From: Lycium barbarum
Taxonomy: Eukaryota; Streptophyta; Magnoliopsida; Solanales; Solanaceae
NCBI RefSeq assembly: GCF_019175385.1
Contig: NC_083338.1
Coordinates: 87,627,777-87,691,776, forward strand
Reading direction: 5' to 3'
DNA: 64,000 bases
Positions 25,129 to 35,372 of the stretch are shown here, piece by piece; the first letter of the stretch is position 1, and every line of letters starts with the position of its first letter. A program made the position numbers and the translations under genes. The notes beneath the pieces are model-generated. The model worked only from the letters and a program-made list of their open reading frames with translations. It did not search any database and was not told the DNA's origin.

Positions 25129-26933
25129 CTATATAACCTGTACACTTTACCCAACTATTTTTTTTATCCCACGTGGACATATGTCATAGTACTTAATATT
25201 TATTCCCTTCTCATGCATAGATGTATGCACTTCAATTTTAATTCTCCGACACATTTATTTCCTCCGTCCACTTTCACTTGTTCACTTTTCACGTTCTTGC
25301 TAAATATTTATTCTTTTCTCATGTATAGACGTATGCAGTTCAATTTTAATTCTCCTACACAAATTTATTTCCTCCATGCACTTTTACTTGTTCACTTTTG
25401 ACTTTTCACGTTCTTTATATCATAGTACTGAATATTTATTCTCTTCTCATGTGTACACATATGCACTTCAATTTTAATTCTCCGGCAGATATTTATTTCG
25501 TCCGTGCACTTTTACTTGTTCACTTTTGACTTTTCACGTTCTTGCTAAATATTTATTCTCTTCTCATGTATACATGTACGCACTTCGATTTTAATTCTCC
25601 GACACATATTTTTTCCTCCATGCACTTTTACTTGTTCACTTTTGACTTTTCACGTTATTTAAGAGTTAATAAATGAAGTACTCCCTCCGTCCCATATTAC
25701 TTGACTTTTCACGTTCTTTAAGAATTAATAAATGAAGTACTGCCTTCGTCCCATATTATTTGACCACATTACTATACTTGACTTTTCATGTTCTTTAAGA
25801 ATTAATAAAAATGAAGTACTCCCTTCGTCCCATATTACTAAAAATATATGTCTATTTTTCTTCTTCTTATCTTCTTATAAATAAACGCCCAAGGTGGACG
25901 AACACAACAACAAAAAGCAACTGAAATTGTACTCTAAGCAGGGATTAACATGTGCACATTTCAGAAGTTGAACATATTATACACATTTTTAATTTAGAAC
26001 CACAAGATTTGAAAGTGGTTCGCAGTATCTTAATTGTCCTTTCATTTCCTTCATTTGGCATGTACTCCCTTTGTCTCAATTTAAGTGTCTACATTTGACT
26101 AGACATGGATTTAAGAAATAAAGATAGATTTTCAAATCTTATGATTCTAAATTAATAATGCGTATAATATAATAAAACATCCTTTGAATCTTGTGATTAT
26201 AAACTTAACATGTAGGATATTTGAATTGTCAACTTACTAAATATAAAAAGAGGCGGGCATAACCAAAATAAGACAATTTTTTTTTTAACAACAAACGCCC
26301 AAGTAGACGAACACAACAACAATAAGTTCTACAAATAACAACTGAAATTGTACTCTAAGGCAGGACTAACATGTGTAAATTTAAGAAGTTTAACATTAAT
26401 ACTACCTCTTATGTGTTTACTTTTTAAGTCCCCACGTGTCCACAGTGTCTCAATTGTCCTTTCAATTCTTTCATTTGACATATACTCCCTCCGTCTCAAT
26501 TTAAGTGTCTACGTTTGACTAGACATGAAGTTTAAGAGATAAAGATAGACTATCTTGTGGTTCTAAATTAAAATGTGCATAGTATAATAAAATATCCTTT
26601 GAGTCTTGTAATTATAAACTTGACATGTAGGATATTCGAATTGTCAACTTACTAAATATAAAAAGAGGAGGACATAACCAAAATTAGACAAATTTTAACA
26701 ACAATTGAGAAATTAAGGGGAAAAATAAGACAAAAATAAAAAATATGGAGACTCACTAAGGAGAATCGCAGTATCCTTTGCAAAATATATAAAACATAAA
26801 GACTAACTAAATTAATCACGTTGGGCCCCGTGCATCGCACATGAATAGTGGCTAAGGAGGACCAACACAGCATCACCAACTTGTACCAAAAGCTTTACAA
26901 ATTGTACACGCAATGAATGCTTGTACCATATGC
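25129..26933. repeat. Repeat-rich unit, first tandem copy (~1.8 kb)
   Basis: It starts CTATATAACCTGTACAC and runs through the 108-128 bp tandem repeats, then CTCCCTCCGTCC-type (Stowaway-like) blocks at about 25679-25850. Next come two ~409-bp tandem repeats anchored by AACGCCCAAG (25885 and 26294) and TCTCAATTTAAGTGTCTA. It ends near GTACACGCAATGAATGC. The unit then restarts at 26934. No coding sequence. Confidence 0.75.
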
Positions 26934-27548
26934 TATATAACTTGTACACTTTACCCAACTATTTTTTTATCCCACATGGACATATGTCATAGTACTTACT
27001 TTATTGCCTTCTCATGTATAGACGTATGCACTTCAATTTTAATTCTCCGACACATTTATTTCCTCCGTGTATTTTTACTTATTTAGCTTTGATTTTTCAC
27101 ATTCTTGCTGAATATTTATTCTCTTCTCATGTATAGACGTATGCAGTTCAATTTTAATTCCCCTACACTAATTTATTTTCTCCGTGCACTTTTGCTTGTT
27201 CACTTTTGACTTTTCACGTTCTTTAAGAATTAATAAATCCCACGTGGATATATGTCATAGTACTAAATATTTATTCTCTTCTCATGTATACACGTATGCA
27301 CTTCAATTTTAATTCTCCGACACATATTTATTTCTTCCGTGCACTTTTACTTGTTCACTTTTGACTTTTCACGTTCTTGCTGAATATTTATTCTTTTCTC
27401 ATGTATACGTGTAGGCACTTCAATTTAAATTTTCCGACACATATTTATTTCCTCTTTGCACTTTTACTTGTTCACTTTTGACTTTTCACGTTATTTAAGA
27501 ATTAATAAATGAAATACTCCCAACGTCCCATATTACTTGGCCATATTA
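26934..27548. repeat. Repeat-rich unit, second copy, left part
   Basis: Begins again with CTATATAACTTGTACAC and the 108-128 bp repeats. It is interrupted at 27548/27549 by a solo LTR and continues at 29975. Confidence 0.75.
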
Positions 27549-29974
27549 TGTTATACCTCGTAAATTTCCCCGTGAACGTATAATGAATAGAATAATGAAG
27601 AATACGAATATACGATGTTTTAATCAGAAGGGAATGACGTCTGACGACCCTAAGTAAGATTTCAAAGGCAATGGGAATAAGGGATAAGGTTATGCTCCAC
27701 AATGACTAATTATAGGTTCTGAAGATGTGAAAGTTGCAGATTTGCACTTTGGCCCAGTTGGTCGTAAAATGAAATACGGAACGTAAAGTAGTATACGGCC
27801 CGTAAACCACCATGTCGTATTCCAACTTACCAAACTTCAACTTTCTGCCAAATGATCAAATGGTTAAATACGATTTGGAATACGGACCGTAAATTGAAAT
27901 ACGGCCCGTAAACCGCGATCGTAAATCACCATGATCCCCAGCATACCTTTCTGGTTTTGATATGCTTAAATATGACCACGAAATACGGCCCGTAAACTTG
28001 GTTTACGATCACTGTGCACTTCAGTTACTGTTCATTCCGGATCAGATTTTAAGTCATTAAAAGGAGACCCAAGCTCATTAAATTCATTTCATCTCCACGA
28101 TATTTCTCTCTAGAGACCTCTAGAATACTCCTCACTCTTCAATTACAAGAAAATCAAAGGGAACCCATGATCAATAACACCAAATCCATGAGACAAAGTG
28201 TATGAAACCTAGCTAAAGTTCATTTCTCTCAAGAAAACCCAAAGGAAGTGAAGTAGGGTTTTGATGCTAGAGGAGTAATTCCATTCAAGACTTGTTCAAC
28301 CATCATCTAAGGTAAGTTTCATGACTAAACCATGTTGTTTAAGGTGTTGAAAGGTTAAGATACTTGAATTGTAAAAAGACATAGGAAATGGGTCAGTCAT
28401 GAGTGAATAGTGTCATGGTTGGATAGTTGTTGGGTTGAATTATGAATGTTGGAGTGTTGTGATTATGAATACATTATAAATGACATTTAGACCATGAAAT
28501 AAGTATTATATATGAGGAAACGCGATAGTGAGCTATAACCATAAATGTGGAGAAATTGAAGAGAAATGGTGGATTGTGGTCAATGTATATAAATGATGAT
28601 TTTTTATTGCAATAGTGTGAATGTTGTTGTGAGCGTGTGGGAGTTGATATAGCATATGGGAAAAAAATAGTATAAGCCAAGGAAGTGCTGCACAATTCTC
28701 CCTAGAAATAGTAGCGCGTTCTTATAGTCGAATTAACTAACGTTAGTACGAATTCTCTCTTGAAGGTAGAAACGTGATATCGAAGGAGAACAAGCAAGCG
28801 ATAGCTTAGTTAAACGTCAAAGGTATGTGAGGCTAGTCCTTTCTTTCTAATGGCATGAATCTCATAGCCTGATTTTCCTTCCTCCTCATGAGTTCCTATA
28901 TTCCAGAAAGCTACAAGCCTATATCTATGAATAGTTATATAAGATAAAAGATATGACATGATGTTATTTGTTGCTTACACTCACCTCATGTGTTAATTCC
29001 TTCAAGGTGAGGCAGAATGTCAATGATTACTCCATAATGAAATCAGGGGAATCACGACCTTACGTCACCCTGATAAAGTAATGTTGTTCATAAGCATTAT
29101 GCATGTATTATGATAAGTATATTATGATGAGCATGTATGATGATGATGATATAACACCGCGCCTATTTGGTCGGGCAGTCACCGCTAAGGCGGGAAGCTA
29201 TACGATACACCATGGCCAAATGGCATGGGCAGACACCACTAGTGGGCGGCATGAGATGATACCCCGAACGCGGGAGGCCTGGACGCAGGCTAATGTTATG
29301 ATTATCACACCGATCCGATATGGACGGGCAACTTATATATTACTACACCGTACCTATATGGGCGGACAGCTTATACATTATGCATATATGACATGATGAT
29401 GATTATGAGTAAGCCAGTATGCATTATTTCTTTTACACTTGACAGTCAGATACGGTTATTCCATATTGATACTTCTTTTATATCATTGCCTTATTTCTTT
29501 GTTTATGCCCCTTATACTCAGTAAAATGTTTGTACTGACGTCCGTTTTTTTTTACGTTGTGTTCATGCCCACAGGTAGACAGGGAGGAGAGCTTGAGCCA
29601 GATCCGTAGTAGCTGTCAGCTGATTGAAAGCACTCCTTTGTCCCGGAGGTGCTTGATTATTCTTTTGTGTATAGTCATATATATGTATTTTCGGGCATGA
29701 CGGGGTCTTGTCCCGTCCTTATGTGCAGCACTCCAGTAGAGGCTCGTAGCTGCGCAGTGTGGGTTAGATGGTCTCACGAGATGCTATTATAGGTATATAT
29801 TATTTTGATGGCCGAGAGACATATGTATATCAAAGTATTTATGTTTCCATATAAAATATGATTTCCTACAATTTGAGTATAAAGTTGACAAAAGAGCATT
29901 AAATGAGTAGTATAACGAGTGGTGCTCAGGGCTAGCCCCGGGTACCCGTCACGGCCCCTAGCTGGGTCGTGACA
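27549..29974 (+). mobile_element. Solo LTR, family 1 type, plus strand, TSD TATTA
   Basis: A 2,426-bp LTR from TGTTATACCTCG to CTGGGTCGTGACA, flanked by TATTA at 27544-27548 and 29975-29979. Palindrome pairs have centres at 27780/27799 and 27886/27905, plus a single one at 27989. A TATA-like ATTAAAAGG follows near 28058. The stem CTCACCT/AGGTGAG lies near 28982-29014. Dyad-rich CGGGCAGTCACCGC-type repeats fill 29160-29370. No internal region remains, so this is the product of LTR-LTR recombination. Confidence 0.9.
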
Positions 29975-31290
29975 TATTACTTGAATTTTCATGTTCTTTA
30001 AGAATTATTAAATGAAGTACTCCCTTCGTCCCATATTACTTGGTCACATTACTATACTTGACTTTTCACGTTCTTTAAGAATTAATAAAAATGAAGTACT
30101 ACCTTCGTCCCATATTACTTGGCCACAGTACTAAAAATATATGTCTATTTTTCTATTCTATATTTTTGTTCTTCTTCTTATATATAAACGCCCAAGGTGG
30201 ACGAACACAACAAAAGGAAGTTGTACAAATAGCAACTGAAATTGTACTCTAAGCAGGGGCTAACAAGTGTACATTTCAGAAGTTGAACATTAATTCTACC
30301 TCTTGCGTGTTTACTTTTTAAGTCCCCACAAGTCCGCAGTATCTCAATTGTCCTTTCATTTCCTTCATTTGGTATGTACTCACTCTTTCTCAATTTAAGT
30401 GTCTACGTTTGACTAGACATAGGGTTTAAGAAATAAAGATAGACTTTCAAATCTTGTGGTTCTAAATTAAAAATGTGTATAATATAATACAATATCCTTT
30501 GAATCTTGTGATTATAAACGTGACATGTAGGATATTTGAATTGTCAACTTACTAAATATAAAAAGAGGTGGACATAACAAAAATAAGACAATTTATTTTT
30601 TATTTTTTAACAACAAACGCCAAAGTGGACGAACACAACAACAATAGGTTGTACAAAAAACAACTGAAATTGTACTCTAAGCCGGGATTAACATGCGTAC
30701 ATTTCAGAAGTTTAACATTAATACTATCTCTTCTGTGTTTACTTTTTAAGTCCCCACGTGTCCGCAGTATCTCAATTGTCCTTTCATTTCCTTCATTTGG
30801 CATATACTCCCTTTCTCTCAATTTAAGTGTCTATATTTGACTAGACACGTAATTTAAGAAATAAAGAAAGACTATCTTGTGGTCCTAAATTAAAAATGTG
30901 TATAATTTAATAAAATATCCTTTCAATCTTGTGATTATAAACATGACATGTAGGATATTTGAATTGTCAACTTACTAAATATAAAAAGAGGCACACATAA
31001 CCAAAATAAGACAAATTTTAATAATAATTGAGAAATTAAGGGGAAAAATAAGACGATTTTGTTTTTACGGAGACTCACTAAGGAGAATCGCGGTATCCTT
31101 TGCAAAATATACAAATCATAAAGACTAACTAAATTGAGTAACATAATCATGTTGGGTTCCCTGCATCGCACGGGCATAGTTTGCTAGTATTTATATTTAT
31201 ATTATATATAAGTGGCTAAGGAGGATCAACACAGCATCACCAACTCGTACCAAAAACTTTACAAATTGTACACGCAATGAATGTTTGTGC
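29975..31290. repeat. Repeat-rich unit, second copy, right part
   Basis: Continues the interrupted unit: CCCTTCGTCCCATATTACTT blocks, then two ~428-bp repeats (AACGCCCAAGG at 30188, AACGCCAAAG at 30616), ending like the first copy at GTACACGCAATGAATG. It contains a Helitron-like 3' end at 31150-31188 that is damaged in the first copy near 26819-26835. Confidence 0.75.
31150..31188 (+). mobile_element. Helitron-like 3' terminus
   Basis: A TGC-ATC-GCA hairpin core followed after about 12 nt by CTAG-T (CTAG at 31184-31187), the usual CTRR-T ending of Helitrons. The paralogous stretch near 26824 keeps CCCGTGCATCGCAC, the other arm of the hairpin. The 5' end was not identified. Confidence 0.45.
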
Positions 31291-32079
31291 CATATATAAG
31301 AGGGAATGGCAAGGTTTGGTCATCCTCACAGGGTTAGTTTCGTAATTTTGGTTTTTCTGTAAAGCTGCCACACGTCCTGACTCACTTTCTTAGGGCATTC
31401 ACACCTGGCCAACAGTTAAATCTCATTAATTGTTGTGTCCTTAATTTAATAGAAAGCCAACTTTTTTAGAAAACGGAGAGAGAGAGATATTGAAATTGAA
31501 AATAGGATTTAACAAACCTAACGTCGATTTTAATCCCTTCAAAATAGTTTGTATTTGTAATTAGTACCCCCTCTTTCTCAAATTATTTGTCGTGATTTCT
31601 AAAAATGATTATTTTAATAATTATCATTTTAAAAGTTCAGAATAAAATTAGTTACGTATTTTTTCTCCATTTCACCTTTAATAGTAATTGTTCTTGAAGA
31701 CTACAAAATACCTCAGTTATGGGTATGCAGGACATATATATATAGTAAATATTTAATAAAGAGGGATTAATCTTAAAACATAAATAAGGTTAAATAGTTG
31801 AAACTACTCTTAATCAATATTTTTTTAAGGAGCGTGTAAAAGAGAAACATGATAGATAATTTGAGATGGATATAATATACTATTATATTATTACTATATA
31901 TAAGGGACAACCAAGGGACTTTTGTAATCCTCACAAAAGTTTCCAATAAAATATTAAACTTTTCAATTAATTATTTTTAGGTCCTAACTTTATTTTTTAA
32001 GATCAAAATTACTTTTTGTTCTTATTATTTTCTCTTCAAAAGTTGTCGAACGTCCTACCTTATTTTCTCTATTTCTTTT
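31291..32079. other. AT-rich intergenic stretch
   Basis: No coding potential, LTR boundary or clear repeat seen. It contains a GAGAGAGAGA patch near 31480 and TATATATA near 31735. Confidence 0.5.
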
Positions 32080-32235
32080 TATTTCCTATTCGGTGCCTGG
32101 TATCCGCATTGGAGTCCGATTAATCCAGATTTGCGTCGTTTCGGGCGAAGCGCTCCCTACCGACTATTTTTTCATACCTAGGCTCGAACCCGAGACTGGT
32201 TAAGGAAGAAACAACCCCATCCTTTTATTTTTCAT
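32080..32235 (-). mobile_element. SINE-like fragment
   Basis: On the minus strand a Pol III box B (GGTTCGAGCC, 32181-32190 on plus) is followed by GC-richer sequence unlike the AT-rich surroundings, with GTAGGGAGCGCTTCGCCC and CCAATGCGGATACC. I recall this wording from repetitive Solanaceae SINE-like sequence but could not check it. The box A side is not clear. Confidence 0.5.
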
Positions 32236-33140
32236 GTTACTTTCTTATGTTGATCTATCTATTAACCAAAAAAATAGTCATTTTTCACCAGATCCTTGCT
32301 TCTTATTTCTCTCTCATTTTCTCCTTTTTCATTTGTTGCTTATTATAGATTTTTATATGTAAGCATTTTTTTACTTTATATTTATATTATGAAATTTGAG
32401 AATTTCTGAATTTTGTTTTACTTGCATGTGAGCATTTCTTTTACTTTATATATTTATACTTTAATGAGCTCATATGTGTTTAAAAAGATTTTTACTAAAG
32501 TGATTTTCAGGTAGTTTTAAAAATTATTAAATGATACTATATAGTGTTGAAAATGAAGACACTATTATCAATCAAGATCGGGTTATCATTAAAATCTCCT
32601 GTTTGATTACCTAAAATTAATCTTTTAAACACAAAATAAGTTTGAAGCAGGGCGGAGTTAGAGTGTCCGCTACGAATTTGGTTAGATACGGTAACACTTT
32701 GGTTAAAATTCTGTATTTGTCTTAAAAGTTCATGAAATATGTATAAGTTATTTATTTAGAACTAAATAACTTCAAAATTATGTTTCAGAATTCATAAACT
32801 TCAAAATCTGACTCTACATCTGATTTGAAGTAAATAATTTCATCAAAAATGAAAGTTAAAATATTAAAGGAGCGAAAGATATTGAAATACTTATTTGAAA
32901 TTTAATTATTTCTAACATACATAATATTTATTTAATTAAAATATCTACTTTTATATGTTGAGTTTTGGCCCGGTCTTAGCACGAGCCTTATGGAACTAGT
33001 TATAATATAAAATCCCCTGCCGTGCATGGGCCCAAATACAAGTGAAAGTGTTAAATTTTTTTTTTTTGCGCGGATTGCCTTCAAAAGTGCTGGTCTTTAA
33101 TTTTTCGAAAAATTATTTAGTATAACTTCTTCTAAGAGAT
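32236..33140. other. AT-rich stretch with possible Helitron 3' end
   Basis: No coding sequence. Near 32966-33000 the string GGCCCGGTCTTAGCACGAGC, a degenerate hairpin, precedes CTAG-T (32996-32999), a second candidate Helitron terminus. Confidence 0.4.
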
Positions 33141-33149
33141 AATTATTGA

Positions 33150-33690
33150 TAATAACCACCTTTTGCAACAATTACATTTCATAGCTACATTTTCATTTCG
33201 TAGCTACTTAATATATCAAGCGGCCATGGTTGGAGTGGTTATTGGGTATGGGCTCTGCCCCTGCCCGCCCAGGTTCGAACCCAACCAACCACATTATATA
33301 TTCAGATACAAGACAAGTAGTCAAATTGTGTATTTCATCATATGTATTTGTCTCATATTGTATCTCATATGTATTTGGCTTCTTGTCTTGTATCTGGATG
33401 TATATGAAACTAAATACATTCAGCTACAAGACAACAAAAATACATTCAGATACAAGACAAGAAGCCAAATACATATGAGATACATTCAAATACAGTGAAT
33501 ACATTCAACTTCGAGGCAGCTCGAATACATGTGACATCATATAAGGTTGCATACAACGGAACAGTGTATTCAAATACACTGAAATACATCAAATACAGTG
33601 AAAATGCCTAATGTAGCTATGAATTGTAAACATGAAAAAGATAGTTATGGATGGTTAATTACTCTTAAAAGGTAGTTATTTGTGTAAGTT
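33150..33690. mobile_element. MITE-like element with tRNA-like head
   Basis: Imperfect terminal inverted repeats are visible: AATAACCACCTTTTGCAACA at the left, and at the right the complement of AATAACTACCTTTTAAGAG. Both termini also contain TTCATAGCTACATT in inverted order. Inside, ATACATTCAGATACAAGACA repeats occur. A tRNA-like promoter lies at 33228-33282. No transposase. Confidence 0.5.
33228..33282 (+). promoter_or_regulatory. tRNA-like Pol III boxes A and B
   Basis: TGGTTGGAGTGG (33228-33239) resembles box A, and GGTTCGAACCC (from 33272) is a strong box B. The spacing is typical of tRNA genes. No cloverleaf is evident, so this is a tRNA-derived promoter rather than a tRNA gene. Confidence 0.45.
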
Positions 33691-33694
33691 GCCC

Positions 33695-34020
33695 TTAATT
33701 TTTGCTCTTCACTTAAACAATGGCCGAAAATACTCCGAGGTTCTGGATTTGAATCCCCGCTCACTCAAAAAAATAAAAAAACAATTTCGCAAGACAATGC
33801 TTCGTGAAAAGTGTGCCTTAAGGCAAAGCTTTATCTTGCGAAATTTTGCAAGGTAGAATTTGTTTTTTTTTTTCACTGTGCTAGAATTCTACGAAAGTTA
33901 GGCCTCCTTAATAAACCTAATTTTGCTATGAGACTCTGCCTTGCGATTTTTTTTAACTGAGCCCGGGTTCGAACCCAGAACCTCGGGGTATTTTAGGCGA
34001 AAGGCAAAAATTAAAGACCA
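33695..34020. mobile_element. Foldback element
   Basis: Inverted repeats of about 60-70 bp at 33697-33764 and 33958-34018 share, in opposite orientation, AATTTTTGC, CCGAGGTTCTGG and a TTCGAACCC-like core. The centre has AAGGCAAAGC/CTTGCG-type sequence without coding potential. A related inverted end near 33065-33105 suggests a larger element that swallowed the MITE. Confidence 0.5.
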
Positions 34021-35149
34021 ACAATTTAAGGGGCAATAATTAAAGATCACCCTCTGAATAAGGGCAATCGTGCAAATTACCCTGTTAAAATTCATAGTTA
34101 TTTTAAAAAAAATTTAGCTTGATATATAAAATAACCTTTATTTAGTACTATTATAAAGTATGAATATTGAGTGTGTGATTTTTATTAAATTTGTTCGCTA
34201 ATGTTTGCAAGTTTTAGGTTCTCCTACAAATGCTATTACTTAAAATTAATTTGATTATCCTTTGAAACCAGATTTTTACTGGATTAATATTTTCGATTAT
34301 TTTAAATATAATATAAATAATTTTACTGATATTAATCTAGAACTCCCAAACCACTAATTAATAAATTGGTGCTTTTCAAATTTTAAGATGAAACTTTGAC
34401 ACAATGCTATTATTAGCAAGAATGAAATTACTTTACACTCCCTCCAATTGAAAAGAAATGAATTTCTAGCGCTTTTTTTTTTCCAAAATAAATAAATTGT
34501 TAAAAGTCCAAAGAGAGATTAATTAATTTTTTTCCAAAATTATCCTTCTCTCAAATGGATTTTTCAAATTCCAACATTTTCTATATTTTAATTTTTTTAG
34601 AAAAAGTAAAAAGATTATATTGTTAAATGATCTTTTATTTAATATAATTAATTAAATTTCAAAAATTCACTTACATAGAAATATCAAAAAGCTGGACATA
34701 AGTTTTGAAAGAGGGGAAAAAAAGAGTTAAAGTTATGCAAGGAGAGACACAAGTAAGCAACTGAAGAATGTCATATGGAAAAATTCAGTGGGCCCACAAT
34801 TTCACATAAGTGATAGTTGAAGAACCTTGTAATTGCAACGCGTGGCACGCAAACTTCAAGTGGACCCATAATCTCAGTAAAGTCACAACACTTGGCTACT
34901 TGTTGTTGCAATATTCACTGCAGAGAATGGAAATGACCAAACCGCCCTTGATGTCAGGCAGGCATGTTGACGGAGAGGATCCTGCTAACTCCCTCTTATA
35001 TAATAAGAGAAAATTTTACACTACACATGTAGTTTGAAAAGTGTCCATTATCTATGGGAGCATGTCAATTTTGGTCCTTCAAATATACCTTTCCGCATCT
35101 TTATTCCCTTAAGTTTGCTAAAATGAAGTATTTTTAGTCCAACTAACAT
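34021..35149. other. AT-rich non-coding stretch
   Basis: No gene seen. A Stowaway-like CACTCCCTCCAATTG lies near 34436. Short reading frames here (34810-35037, for example) show no recognisable features. Confidence 0.45.
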
Positions 35150-35372
35150 CACGCAGTTTCAGCTTACCGAGGACATGACCTTGGATAGTAGGTTATGGAG
35201 GTCACAGATTAGGGTAGAAGGTTAGTAGGTAGTTGAGTGTTGTCCCGCTTATCCTTCCATACTAGTATTATCTTTGTAGTTCCTTGTCCTTCGATTTATG
35301 TTATTATTTGTTGTCTCTTGTATTTCGTTTTTCATATTTTGTGGTAGTTATTGTTCCTTTTCAGACTGTTTT
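35150..35372 (+). mobile_element. RTE LINE / TS-SINE-like 3' region, part 1
   Basis: Non-coding tail sequence (AGTAGGTTATGGAGGTCACA, then TTGTTGTCTCTTGTATTTCG) reads on after the solo LTR into 38325-38475 and, after a second insertion, into 42112-42160. The last part ends with GGGTATGTTGTTGTT. The parts together resemble the shared 3' tail of Solanaceae TS SINEs and RTE-type LINEs. Assignment is from memory of the family. Confidence 0.6.

Noticed and set aside
33228..33300. A genuine tRNA gene
   Set aside because: Boxes A and B are present but no cloverleaf arms or acceptor stem could be traced.
34810..35037. 75-codon plus frame as a small host gene
   Set aside because: Set in AT-rich repeat DNA with no neighbouring exon signals and no recognisable motif.
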